Position numbers and translations under genes: made by a program
Notes under the pieces: generated by a model
Seen by the model: only the letters and a program-made list of their open reading frames with translations
Told to the model about the DNA's origin: nothing
The model's database searches: none
Part shown: piece by piece, positions 33,727-42,296 of the stretch
Numbering within the stretch: position 1 is the stretch's first letter
Layout of the letters: each line of letters opens with the position of its first letter
DNA from: Pusillibacter faecalis
Lineage (GTDB): Bacteria > Bacillota > Clostridia > Oscillospirales > Oscillospiraceae
Length of the DNA: 64,000 bases
Assembly (NCBI RefSeq): GCF_018408705.1
Contig: NZ_AP023420.1
Coordinates: forward strand, 1,860,001-1,924,000
Direction: 5' to 3'

Positions 33727-35208
33727 ATGGCAGCTATTGGTTTTGACAACCTCAAATACCTCACCATGCAGTCCGAACAGATCAAAAAGCGGATTGCCCA
33801 GTTTGGCGGAAAGCTGTATCTGGAGTTTGGCGGGAAACTCTTTGATGACTACCACGCCTCCCGGGTACTGCCGGGCTTTGAGCCGGACAGTAAGGTGCGG
33901 ATGCTCCAGCAGCTCAGGGACGATGTGGAGATCGTGATCGCCATCAACGCCGCGGATATTGAAAAGAACAAGGTGCGGGGGGACCTGGGCATCACGTATG
34001 ACGACGATGTGCTCAGACTGATTGACAGCTTCCGCAGCCTGGGGTTGTATGTGGGCAGCGTGGTGCTGACCCGCTACAGCGGCCAAAGCGCCGCCGACGC
34101 GTTTTTTAAGCGTCTGAACACCCTGGGCATCCGCTGCTACCGGCACTATCCCATCGCGGGATATCCCTCGGACGTGCCCCACATCGTCAGCGACGAGGGC
34201 CTGGGGCGCAACGACTATATCGAGACCTCCCACTCCCTGGTGGTGGTAACGGCCCCCGGCCCCGGCAGCGGCAAGATGGCCACCTGCCTCAGCCAGCTCT
34301 ACCATGATTACAAGCGGGGGGTTCGGGCCGGCTACGCCAAGTTTGAGACATTCCCCATCTGGAACCTGCCTTTGAAGCACCCGGTGAACCTTGCCTACGA
34401 GGCGGCCACGGCGGACCTGGACGATGTGAACATGATCGACCCCTTTCATCTAGAGGCCTATGGAAAAACCGCCGTCAACTATAACCGGGATGTGGAGACC
34501 TTCCCGGTTCTCAATGCTATGTTTAAAAAAATTCAGGGTGAGTCCCCCTATAAATCCCCAACGGATATGGGGGTAAACATGGCGGGGAACTGTATCGTGG
34601 ATGACACAGTGTGCTGTGACGCCTCCCGGCAGGAGATTTTGCGCCGGTACTACACGGCTTGCGTAGACAGGCTCCAGGGCGACTGCGACGCGCCGGTTCG
34701 CAAGCTGGAGCTGGTGATGCAGCAGGCGGATGTGACACCGGAGATCTGCCCGGCGGTTTCGGCGGCACTGCTGAAGGCAGAGACTAGTGGCGGCCCCGCC
34801 GGCGCCATGGTGCTGCCGGACGGCAGCGTGGTGACAGGAAAGACCTCCGACACACTGGGAGCCGCGTCGGCCCTGCTACTGAACGCGTTGAAGGCGGTGG
34901 GGGGCATTGATGACCACTTTGAACTGATCTCTGCACAGGTTCTGGAGCCGATCTGCAAGCTCAAAACCCGGTACCTGGGCCACCGCAACCCCCGCCTCCA
35001 TACCGATGAGGTACTGATGGCTCTCACCATTTCCGCCTTGACAAATCCCTTGGCAGAGCTGGCTCAGCAGCAGCTTCCCAAGCTTCGTGGTTGCTCTGCC
35101 CATTTCACCGTGGTTATCAGCGATGTGGATGAAAAGCTTCTGAGAAGCCTGGGCCTCAACGTCAGCTGTGAGCCTAAGTATGAGACCAAGAAGCTCTACC
35201 ATAAATGA
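33727..35208 (+). CDS. DUF1846 family protein
   Basis: Conserved Firmicutes protein of about 493 residues with no established biochemical role that I know of. The start is taken at ATG 33727 (MAAIGFDNLKYLTMQSE), which fits the family's usual M-x-x-GFDN opening; ATG 33718, three codons upstream, is equally possible because the GAGAGGG site is oddly placed for both. Recognisable segments are GGKLFDDYHASRVLPGF, VVTAPGPGSGKMATCLSQLYHD (P-loop-like glycine-rich stretch) and NMAGNCIVDD. Structures of relatives show a nucleotide-binding-like fold. No membrane segments. It appears monocistronic, followed by a strong stem at 35235. Confidence 0.88.
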   Translation: MAAIGFDNLKYLTMQSEQIKKRIAQFGGKLYLEFGGKLFDDYHASRVLPGFEPDSKVRMLQQLRDDVEIVIAINAADIEKNKVRGDLGITYDDDVLRLIDSFRSLGLYVGSVVLTRYSGQSAADAFFKRLNTLGIRCYRHYPIAGYPSDVPHIVSDEGLGRNDYIETSHSLVVVTAPGPGSGKMATCLSQLYHDYKRGVRAGYAKFETFPIWNLPLKHPVNLAYEAATADLDDVNMIDPFHLEAYGKTAVNYNRDVETFPVLNAMFKKIQGESPYKSPTDMGVNMAGNCIVDDTVCCDASRQEILRRYYTACVDRLQGDCDAPVRKLELVMQQADVTPEICPAVSAALLKAETSGGPAGAMVLPDGSVVTGKTSDTLGAASALLLNALKAVGGIDDHFELISAQVLEPICKLKTRYLGHRNPRLHTDEVLMALTISALTNPLAELAQQQLPKLRGCSAHFTVVISDVDEKLLRSLGLNVSCEPKYETKKLYHK

Positions 35209-35234
35209 GAAATCCGGGAGAGAGTCTCCCAGAC

Positions 35235-35264
35235 CAGCGGGCCGATGACAGCGTCGGCCCGCTG
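35235..35264 (+). terminator. Stem-loop after the DUF1846 gene
   Basis: CAGCGGGCCGA (35235-35245) and TCGGCCCGCTG (35254-35264) form a perfect 11-bp stem with an 8-base loop. No T-tract follows, so termination may be weak or factor-dependent. Confidence 0.55.
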
Positions 35265-35366
35265 TCTGATCAGCCCCACGGACAGAGGGCCTCTGCGGTG
35301 GGAATGCCTGTACAAATACGCCAAGAAAATTCCAAAAAATTATACGCAATTTTACGCAAAGACACC

Positions 35367-35394
35367 TTACTTTTTTCGTAAACAGTGCTATAAT
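35367..35394 (+). promoter_or_regulatory. Sigma-A promoter of gapA
   Basis: TTACTT (35367-35372), 16 bp, TATAAT (35389-35394). The direct repeat TACGCAA occurs twice, 11 bp apart, just upstream (35343-35360) and could be a regulator site. Confidence 0.65.
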
Positions 35395-35446
35395 GAGCAC
35401 AACACGCCCGGCATGCCGGGGAGAATGAGGAAGGGGTACAGGCACA

Positions 35447-36469
35447 ATGGCAATCAAAGTGGGAATCAACGGCTTCGGCCGCATCGGGCGCGTGGCGCTG
35501 CGGATTATGGTGGAGCGAGGCTCCAGCACTTACCAGCCCTGCGGGATCAATCTGCGCAACGCGGATTTAGACTATATGGTGTATCAGGTGAAGTACGACT
35601 CGGTGTTCCGCACCTTTACCGGCCAGGTGGACCGGGACGATCGGCACCTCATTATCAACGGGAAGAAAATCCGGGTTTACAGTGAAAGCGACGCATCACT
35701 GATTCCCTGGGACGACTGCGGCGCCGAGTACATCATTGAGTCCACGGGCGTCTATAATACCGTGGAAAAGGCCTCCGTTCACCTCCATGGCGGTGCGAAG
35801 AAGGTCGTGCTGTCCGCACCTTCCAAGGATCATGTCATGCCTACCTTTGTCATGGGCGTAAACCACAAAAAGTATACGCCGGACATGGATGTGGTCTCCA
35901 ACGCATCCTGCACCACCAACTGCCTCGCCCCCATGACCAAGGTGATCAATGACACGTTCGGCATCAAGCAGGCCCTCATGAGTACCATTCACTCCGCAAC
36001 CGCCAAGCAAAAGGCCGTGGACGCCCGGGCAGGCCGGGACTGGCGGACGGGCCGCAGCGTGCTGGGCAACATCATTCCCTCCTCCACCGGCGCGGCCAAG
36101 GCGGTGGGAGAGGTGATCCCCGAACTCAAAGGCCGCATGACTGGCATGAGCTTTCGGGTGCCCACCAACGATGTGTCTGTGGTGGACCTGACCGCCCGAC
36201 TCATTCAGCCTGCCACCTACCACGATGTCTGCGTTGCCATGGAGAACGCCTCGAAAAACAGCATGAAGGGAATCATCACCTGCACCACAGATCAGGTGGT
36301 GTCCTCGGATCTCACGGGTTTTTCCGAGACATGCATCTTTGATGAGACGGCGGGCATTATGCTGGATAATGACTTTGTCAAGCTGATTGCCTGGTACGAT
36401 AACGAATGGGGCTACAGCAACAAGCTGCTGGACCTGATCGCCCACATGCACAGCGTGGACAATCAATAA
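35447..36469 (+). CDS. gapA: Glyceraldehyde-3-phosphate dehydrogenase, type I
   Basis: NAD-dependent glycolytic enzyme of 340 residues. It has the Rossmann fold start IKVGINGFGRIGRVALRI and active site SNASCTTNCLAP with the catalytic cysteine. The following HSATAKQKAVD carries the paired histidine, but reads HSATAKQ where most bacterial enzymes have HSYTxxQ. The C-terminus has WYDNEWGYSNKLLDL. Small departures (IIPSSTGAAKAVGEVIPEL is standard) do not suggest loss of function. It stands alone, not with pgk or tpi, which is unusual for a sole glycolytic gapA; a peripheral paralogue is possible. Confidence 0.95.
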   Translation: MAIKVGINGFGRIGRVALRIMVERGSSTYQPCGINLRNADLDYMVYQVKYDSVFRTFTGQVDRDDRHLIINGKKIRVYSESDASLIPWDDCGAEYIIESTGVYNTVEKASVHLHGGAKKVVLSAPSKDHVMPTFVMGVNHKKYTPDMDVVSNASCTTNCLAPMTKVINDTFGIKQALMSTIHSATAKQKAVDARAGRDWRTGRSVLGNIIPSSTGAAKAVGEVIPELKGRMTGMSFRVPTNDVSVVDLTARLIQPATYHDVCVAMENASKNSMKGIITCTTDQVVSSDLTGFSETCIFDETAGIMLDNDFVKLIAWYDNEWGYSNKLLDLIAHMHSVDNQ

Positions 36470-36659
36470 ACAATTTTTCGGCGGCGTCTGTTTACCAGGC
36501 GCCGCTTTCATATGCCGGAGGGATATCTGCACCAAGATGCGGCGCCATGGCTGGTCGAGTGGTATTGGGCTTTTCACAGGGCGGTGATATCTGCCAGCCA
36601 AAAAGATGCAACAGGCTGAAAGACACCGTCTGTTCCTGCCGAAAAAAGAAAATTCAGGC

Positions 36660-36688
36660 TTTATTGCCCCTAGCAGATGTGGTATACT
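36660..36688 (+). promoter_or_regulatory. Sigma-A promoter of rlmB
   Basis: TTTATT (36660-36665), 17 bp, TATACT (36683-36688), 38 bp before the start codon. Confidence 0.6.
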
Positions 36689-36725
36689 ACGTTCGTGACA
36701 ATCTTTTGCGCGAAAGGGAAAGACT

Positions 36726-37493
36726 ATGGAGCAACGCAGAAAAGACGATCTTACCGCCGAGGCGGATGGCATCATTGAGGGCCGCAATGCCGTGATTGAA
36801 GCGCTCCGAGCCGGCGAGAGCATTGATAAAATTTACCTGCAAAAAGGTGAGGCCGACAAGACGCTGGGCCATATTGCTTCCAAGGCACGGGGGTTGGGCA
36901 TTGTGGTGGTGGAGGCGGACAGGCGCAAGCTGGATGGTATGAGCCGCACCCATGCCCACCAGGGAGTCATCGCCCTGGCTGCGGTGCGGCAGTATGTGAG
37001 TGTGGACGCCTTGCTGGACCGGGCCGCCGCAAAGGGAGAGCCTCCTCTTCTGGTGATTTGCGATGAGATCTCCGACCCCCATAATCTGGGGGCGATTCTC
37101 CGCACCGCCGAGTGTGCCGGCGCTCATGGCCTGATTATCCCCAAGCGCCGCAGCGCCGGACTGACAGCGGTGGTGGCCAAGACCTCCGCCGGCGCGGTGG
37201 CCCATCTGCCGGTGGCCCGGGTGCCCAATATCCCGTCAGTGCTGAAGGAATTGAAGAAGCGGGGAATCTGGGTATTCGGCACTGCGGCGGACGGCGGCAC
37301 CTCCCTCTATGACGCAGATCTCAAGGGGCCTGCCGCCATCGTCATCGGCAGTGAGGGCAGCGGCATGACGCGCCTGACTGCCGAGACCTGCGATTTCCTG
37401 GTCAGTATTCCCATGCGGGGAAAGCTGAATTCCCTCAATGCCAGTGCCGCCGCTGCAATTCTTTTGTACGAGGCGGTGCGCCAGCGCCGGTGA
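36726..37493 (+). CDS. rlmB: 23S rRNA (guanosine-2'-O)-methyltransferase, TrmH/RlmB family
   Basis: SPOUT methyltransferase of 255 residues that would 2'-O-methylate a guanosine in 23S rRNA. An N-terminal substrate-binding domain contains IIEGRNAVIEALRAG. The knot-fold catalytic part has SDPHNLGAILRTAECAGAHG (motif 1 Asn/Arg), VIGSEGSGMTRLT (motif 2) and IPMRGKLNSLNASAAAAILL (motif 3). The start at ATG 36726 follows AAAGGGAAAG. The next gene starts 45 bp after its stop and probably shares the transcript. The exact target base cannot be told from related family members by eye. Confidence 0.92.
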   Translation: MEQRRKDDLTAEADGIIEGRNAVIEALRAGESIDKIYLQKGEADKTLGHIASKARGLGIVVVEADRRKLDGMSRTHAHQGVIALAAVRQYVSVDALLDRAAAKGEPPLLVICDEISDPHNLGAILRTAECAGAHGLIIPKRRSAGLTAVVAKTSAGAVAHLPVARVPNIPSVLKELKKRGIWVFGTAADGGTSLYDADLKGPAAIVIGSEGSGMTRLTAETCDFLVSIPMRGKLNSLNASAAAAILLYEAVRQRR

Positions 37494-37537
37494 TGGCGCT
37501 TTCAGAGTGGATTTCATCATCAAAAAGAGGATTCACC

Positions 37538-39646
37538 ATGTCAAACCAAGACCCCAAAATTGAAGAAGGGCTGACCGGCGTGCCTGCCTCCGGAGAGGAG
37601 TTTTCCCTGGAGGAAATTCTGGCAGAGTACGGCGGCAGTCTGGAGCAGGTTCTGCTGCGGGAGACCGAGGAGGCCACTGGGGAGGAAGCCGCTTCTCGGG
37701 AGGCATCTGCGCTGCCGACTCCCACCCCGCCTGCGGCAGAGAAACAGACGGTCCCTTCGCCAGCGGCCCAGGCTGCCGCTCCGGCCCCGAAAGAACCGGC
37801 CCCGGAGGAGTCTGCCGGAGAACCGGAGATTCCGCCGCCTCCCCATCCCATTACTTTGGAAGATGTGGTGGGGGTTACGGTAGACGCCGTGATGGAAGAG
37901 GGGCGCCGAGAGCCCTTTCTTTCCCCACGGCGGAGCCTGTTTTCCCGCCGTCCGCTGGAGGAGACAGAGGAGCTTCCAAGCGCTCCAGAGTTAGAGCCGG
38001 AGCCAGAGCCAGAGACCATTGGACCGGAGGAGGAGCCTCGGGAGGCGGCAGAGGAGTATCGGAGAGCCTGGCACAGCCGCCGTGCGTCACTGCTGCCGGC
38101 ATTTCTGGTGGCTTTGATTGCTGCTGCGCCGTTGGCTGCGGAGCGATACGGAGTGTCACTACCTATCTGGAACGGCAATTTACAGGTTCAGAGTCTCTTT
38201 TTCCTGGCCTGTCTCATGATAGAGTGCCTCCTGTGCCACCACGTATTTGCCAAGGGAATTTCCACACTGCTCCGAAAGCGGTGCGTGGGAGAGCTTTTGG
38301 CTGCTGCCGCCTCTGTGGTGGCTGTAGGAGATTGCATGGTCTGTCTGCTGCAGCCGGATAGGACAGCTGCCACACCCTACGGCGCCGCGGCCTGCCTGCT
38401 GCTGGCATTTGCACAGTGGGGCGTCAGCCTGGAGAGCCGAGGAATGTACGATACGTTTCGTATTGCCGCCATGGACGACGAGCCGCCCTATCTGGTGACG
38501 GACACGGAGCGCGGGGCCTGCAAGCAGCGGGGAGCGCTTCCGGGATTTTATACCACCGCCATGCGGGATTCTGCCGCCACGCTATGGCAGACGGTGCTGC
38601 TGCCGGTGATTCTGGTGGCGTCGCTGGTATTCGCGGGGCTCACCTCACTGGGGGAGGGGCAAAGCGCTGACTTTCTCCTGAACTGGTCCGCAACGCTGTG
38701 TGCAGGTGCTACCTGTACGCTGCCGCTGTGCTGGGCGCTGCCCTGGGCAAAGCTGGCCCGCCATCTGCAAAAAGTAGGCTGCGCCGTAGCGGGTTGGTCC
38801 GGCGCGGAGAAAATCAGCCGCCGCCGGGGTATGATTCTGACGGACACGGACCTATTTCCGCCAGGGACGATCCAGCTCAATGGCATCAAAGTTTACGGTG
38901 AGGAACGGCGGAAGGTGGCTTCCTATGCCGCCGCCATGGCCAGGCGGGCCGGCAGTGGATTGGAGAGGCTTTTTGACGGTTTTTTGCGCAGCGAGGGCGG
39001 CGGCCCTTGGGAGAACGTGGACGATTTTAGCTTCTATGAGGAAGGCGGCTGGTCCGCCGCCATTCACGGGGAGTCTGTCCTGATGGGGACTGCCTCTTTC
39101 ATGCGGAAGATGGAAGTGCGGCTCCCGGGGGATATTAATTTGAAAACCGGCATTTTTCTGGCGGTGGATCATCAGTTGATAGCGGTTTTCGCTGTGAAGT
39201 ACAATCCGGCGGAAAACGTAGACTTTGCTCTGCGGATGATGCGCCGCAGCCGGATTATGCCGATTTTGGCCTCCCGGGACCCCAACATCACGCCGGCCCT
39301 GCTTAAGCGGAAATTCCGCAAGGGCGTTCGGGTGGAGTATCCGGACCTTGCGAGCCGGGTGGCCCTCAGCGAGGCGGAGCAGGACCGGGATCTGCCCCGG
39401 GCACTGCTGTTCCGGGAGGGACTGCTGCCCTATGCCGAGACGGTGGTAGGCAGCCGGAGGATGTGCAAGGCGGTTCGCCGGGCGGCGGCCATCAGCCTGG
39501 CCGGGAGCGCGGCTGGCGTTTTGCTGGCGTTTTACCTGCTGATTCAGGGGGCGTATGACCTGCTCAATCCCTTTGCACTGATGGTGTTTTTGCTGTTGTG
39601 GGTTTTGCCGGTTGTGCTGATTTCTGACTGGGCGGGCAGGTACTGA
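37538..39646 (+). CDS. P-type-ATPase-derived membrane protein lacking catalytic motifs (apparent pseudoenzyme)
   Basis: 702 residues from ATG 37538 (AAAGAGGA upstream). Residues 1-175 are disordered and rich in Pro, Glu and Ala. Two hydrophobic blocks follow (about 183-300 and 345-405). The soluble part then tracks a heavy-metal P1-type ATPase: GWSGAEKISRRRGMILTDTDLFPPG sits where the Gly-Ile-Leu-Val-Lys...FDKTGTLTxG segment belongs, FYEEGGWSAAIHGESVLMG (about 501-519) matches the N-domain, and GIFLAVDHQLIAVFAVKY the P-domain start. A final helix pair closes the protein (about 650-700). DKTGT reads DTDLF, and TGES and GDGxNDAP are absent; most of the actuator is missing. It should not pump ions. 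A regulatory or scaffold role is possible; the function is unknown. Confidence 0.72.
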   Translation: MSNQDPKIEEGLTGVPASGEEFSLEEILAEYGGSLEQVLLRETEEATGEEAASREASALPTPTPPAAEKQTVPSPAAQAAAPAPKEPAPEESAGEPEIPPPPHPITLEDVVGVTVDAVMEEGRREPFLSPRRSLFSRRPLEETEELPSAPELEPEPEPETIGPEEEPREAAEEYRRAWHSRRASLLPAFLVALIAAAPLAAERYGVSLPIWNGNLQVQSLFFLACLMIECLLCHHVFAKGISTLLRKRCVGELLAAAASVVAVGDCMVCLLQPDRTAATPYGAAACLLLAFAQWGVSLESRGMYDTFRIAAMDDEPPYLVTDTERGACKQRGALPGFYTTAMRDSAATLWQTVLLPVILVASLVFAGLTSLGEGQSADFLLNWSATLCAGATCTLPLCWALPWAKLARHLQKVGCAVAGWSGAEKISRRRGMILTDTDLFPPGTIQLNGIKVYGEERRKVASYAAAMARRAGSGLERLFDGFLRSEGGGPWENVDDFSFYEEGGWSAAIHGESVLMGTASFMRKMEVRLPGDINLKTGIFLAVDHQLIAVFAVKYNPAENVDFALRMMRRSRIMPILASRDPNITPALLKRKFRKGVRVEYPDLASRVALSEAEQDRDLPRALLFREGLLPYAETVVGSRRMCKAVRRAAAISLAGSAAGVLLAFYLLIQGAYDLLNPFALMVFLLLWVLPVVLISDWAGRY

Positions 39647-39663
39647 TTTTTAAAATGGAGTGT

Positions 39664-39712
39664 GCGGAGCCGCTGACAGGGCCTTTGACCTGACCAGCGG
39701 CTTCGCCTTTTT
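39664..39712 (+). terminator. Intrinsic terminator of rlmB and the pseudoenzyme gene
   Basis: GCGGAGCCGCTG (39664-39675) pairs with CAGCGGCTTCGC (39695-39706), one mismatch, followed by CTTTTT. Confidence 0.85.
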
Positions 39713-39743
39713 GACAGATTTTGACCATGTGCCAAAATTTTTG

Positions 39744-39772
39744 TTGTATTGCACCGGGAAGTGTTGTATAAT
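39744..39772 (+). promoter_or_regulatory. Sigma-A promoter of the EF-G-like gene
   Basis: TTGTAT (39744-39749), 17 bp, TATAAT (39767-39772). Confidence 0.75.
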
Positions 39773-39853
39773 TTCTACATGAGGGCTTGCACCTTGGCCC
39801 GATCTCCTGACGGGGAGCGGGCGCGACAGCTAACATAAGGAGTGGAAAGAATC

Positions 39854-41923
39854 ATGAGCTATTCAGTACAGAACATCCGCAATGTCTGCCTGCTGGGCCA
39901 CAGCGGCAGCGGCAAGACCGCCCTGGCGGAGAGCTTGCTGCTTATGACCGGGGCCATTGACCGCATGGGGCGGGCAGCGGATGGCAATACCGTCTGCGAC
40001 TACGACCAGGAGGAGATTAAGCGGCAGATTTCCCTGTCCACCGCCATCGCGCCGCTGGAGTACAAGGGATGCCGCATCAACCTGCTGGACACCCCCGGCG
40101 CCTTTGATTTCGCCGGCGAGGTGATGGAGGCCCTGCGGGCCGCCGACGCCGCGATTATCGTCTGCTCCGCCAAGGACGGGATTTCTGTCGGGTTGGAGAA
40201 GGCGTGGAAATACTGCGAGGAGCGGAATATGCCGCGCTTCCTTTATATCTCCAAGACGGATGAGGAGAACAGTGACTATAACGCCACCTTTAACGCCCTG
40301 CGGGAGCGTTTTGGCAAGAAGGTTGCCCCGGTGGTGGTGCCGATCTGGGATGAGAATAAGAAGGTCACAGGCATTATCGATGTGCTGAACAAGCGAGCCT
40401 ATGAGATGCAGAACCTGAAGAGGACGGAGATTGAAATTCCCGCCGACAAGGTGAGTGTGGTGACGGAATTTAACGACGCACTGAAGGAGTCCGTGGCGGA
40501 GACCAGCGAGGAGTTCATGGATAAATTCTTCGGCGGAGAGGATTTCACTTACGCTGAGATGATTCAGGGCCTGCGCCAGGGCGTGCGGGAACTAAGCCTG
40601 TTTCCGGTGATGTGCGGCTCCGCCATCAACTGCCTGGGAAGCTTGATGCTGATGGACGATATTGTGGAGCTGCTGCCTAATCCCGCCGAGGGCAACTATC
40701 ACAAGGCCACCAAGGCTGACGGCGAGACAGAGGAGTTCGTGGTCTCTCCCGGCGGCGTGCCCACGGCCTATGTATTCAAGACCATCTCTGACCAGTACGG
40801 CAAGTACTCTTTTGTAAAGGTACTCTCCGGCACCATCACTCCCGATATGCCCATGACCAACGCACGCACCGGCAGCACGGAAAAGCTGGGCCGCCTGTAC
40901 ACCATCCGGGGCAAGAAGACCACTGAGGTGAAAGAGCTGACCTGCGGCGACATCGGAGCCATCGCCAAGATGGAAAAGGTCAAGACCGGCGATACCCTGT
41001 GCGATGCCCGCAAGGTGGTGGCCCTCAAGCAGATTCCCTTTGCAGAGCCGTGCTATTCTGTGGCCATCGTACCCAAGACCCGGGGCCAGGAGGATAAGAT
41101 CGCCCAGGGGCTGAACCGCTTGAACGAGGAGGACCCCTCCTTCTCTGTCACCAACAACGCCGAGACGCATCAGATGGTTCTCTCCTGCGCCGGCGACATG
41201 CAGGTGGACGTGCTGGTAAGCAAGCTCAAGAGCCGCTTCAACGTGGAGGCGGAGACCCAGCCCACCCGTGTGCCCTATCGGGAGAAGATCCGCAAGACCG
41301 TACAGAAGCAGGGCCGCCACAAGAAGCAAACTGGCGGCAGTGGCCAATTCGGAGATGTGTGGATTCGATTCGAGCCCAACCCGGAGGCGGAGGAGATGGA
41401 GTTTGCCGAGGAGGTCTTTGGCGGCTCCGTACCCAAGAACTTCTTCCCTGCGGTGGAAAAGGGCCTGCGGGAGGCATGCGTCCACGGCCCGCTGGCGGGC
41501 TATCCGGTGGTGAACCTGAAAGCCGTTTTGTACGATGGCTCCTACCACCCAGTGGACTCCTCTGAAATTGCCTTTAAGACCGCCGCGCAGCTGGCCTACA
41601 AGGCCGCCTTGCCGGAGGCCAACCCTGTGCTGTTGGAGCCTGTGGGCGAACTGAAGGTCACGGTGCCTGATAGCTACATGGGTGACGTCATCGGCGACCT
41701 CAACAAGCGCCGGGGCCGGGTGATGGGTATGGACCCCACCGGCGACGGCGACCAGGTGATTACCGCCGAGGTTCCCATGGCCGAGATGGGCAGCTATGCC
41801 ATTGACCTGCGGGCCATGACGCAGAGCCGCGGCAGCTTCACCTTCCACTTTGTCCGTTATGAGGACTGTCCGCCGGCCGCCCAGGAAAAGGCGATTGCCG
41901 AAGCGAAAGCTGAAAAAGAGTAA
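39854..41923 (+). CDS. Elongation factor G-like GTPase (EF-G2 type)
   Basis: Translational GTPase paralogue of 689 residues. The start is ATG 39854 with AAGGAG upstream; a start four codons earlier is less likely. G1 is GHSGSGKTAL instead of GHIDAGKTT, and G3 is DTPGAFDF, so the histidine of DTPGH that activates the water in canonical EF-G is alanine. G4 is SKTD. Domains II-V follow, with domain IV QTGGSGQFGDVWIR and the C-terminal NKRRGRVMGMDPTGDGDQ. These changes are typical of the second EF-G group in anaerobic Firmicutes, whose job (ribosome recycling, stress or antibiotic tolerance) is not settled. It has its own promoter and terminator. Confidence 0.9.
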   Translation: MSYSVQNIRNVCLLGHSGSGKTALAESLLLMTGAIDRMGRAADGNTVCDYDQEEIKRQISLSTAIAPLEYKGCRINLLDTPGAFDFAGEVMEALRAADAAIIVCSAKDGISVGLEKAWKYCEERNMPRFLYISKTDEENSDYNATFNALRERFGKKVAPVVVPIWDENKKVTGIIDVLNKRAYEMQNLKRTEIEIPADKVSVVTEFNDALKESVAETSEEFMDKFFGGEDFTYAEMIQGLRQGVRELSLFPVMCGSAINCLGSLMLMDDIVELLPNPAEGNYHKATKADGETEEFVVSPGGVPTAYVFKTISDQYGKYSFVKVLSGTITPDMPMTNARTGSTEKLGRLYTIRGKKTTEVKELTCGDIGAIAKMEKVKTGDTLCDARKVVALKQIPFAEPCYSVAIVPKTRGQEDKIAQGLNRLNEEDPSFSVTNNAETHQMVLSCAGDMQVDVLVSKLKSRFNVEAETQPTRVPYREKIRKTVQKQGRHKKQTGGSGQFGDVWIRFEPNPEAEEMEFAEEVFGGSVPKNFFPAVEKGLREACVHGPLAGYPVVNLKAVLYDGSYHPVDSSEIAFKTAAQLAYKAALPEANPVLLEPVGELKVTVPDSYMGDVIGDLNKRRGRVMGMDPTGDGDQVITAEVPMAEMGSYAIDLRAMTQSRGSFTFHFVRYEDCPPAAQEKAIAEAKAEKE

Positions 41924-41927
41924 CAAA

Positions 41928-41953
41928 AGGCCGGGGCCATATGGCCCCGGCCT
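41928..41953 (+). terminator. Stem-loop after the EF-G-like gene
   Basis: AGGCCGGGGCCAT and ATGGCCCCGGCCT form a perfect palindrome (41928-41953). Only CTGGCTTT follows, a weak T-tract. Confidence 0.7.
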
Positions 41954-42069
41954 CTGGCTTTCAGGTGGAGACTGGTGGGAAGAGCTTTTGGATACCAATC
42001 TGCTTCTGCGGCGGCGCATGGTCAATATGATTATCAAATGTTCTAAATAACAGAATTGCATTACGGATA

Positions 42070-42098
42070 TTGACATTGACTCCTTCTTGGGATATAAT
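42070..42098 (+). promoter_or_regulatory. Strong sigma-A promoter of TRAP operon 1
   Basis: TTGACA (42070-42075), 17 bp, TATAAT (42093-42098): an exact consensus. GTTCTAAATAAC (42040-42051) lies upstream and resembles repeats in the next operon. The 373-bp gap 41924-42296 holds this promoter and two leader stems; no gene was seen. Confidence 0.85.
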
Positions 42099-42175
42099 GG
42101 CAAAACAATCAAATATACCAGATCAGCGATGTAAAGACTTTTGGCTGCAAGCATTGCATAAGCTCAAAAAATTTT

Positions 42176-42215
42176 AGAGGGGTACCCCTCTACTGTCTTG
42201 TGAAACAAGACAGTA
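42176..42215 (+). promoter_or_regulatory. Two adjacent stems in the TRAP operon 1 leader
   Basis: AGAGGGGTACCCCTCT (42176-42191) is a perfect 16-bp palindrome. It is followed at once by TACTGTCTTGT/ACAAGACAGTA (42191-42215) with a 3-base loop. There is no T-tract, so these are not ordinary terminators. They lie in the leader, 80-120 bp before the first gene, and could bind a regulator or protect the RNA end. Confidence 0.6.
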
Positions 42216-42296
42216 ATAAGCTTTGATAAAATACAGCGTCGCTCCCAGAAGATGCTGCATTTTATAAAATTGAAAGAAAAAGGAGACGAGAATGAA

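Noticed and set aside
40592..42154. 520-codon minus-strand frame over the EF-G-like gene
   Set aside because: Antisense to a well-conserved GTPase; composition typical of reverse-frame translation.
42142..42159. TTGGCTGCAAGCATTGCA before TRAP1 as a sigma-54 promoter
   Set aside because: The spacing between GG and GC is 11, not 10, and a perfect sigma-A promoter lies just upstream.
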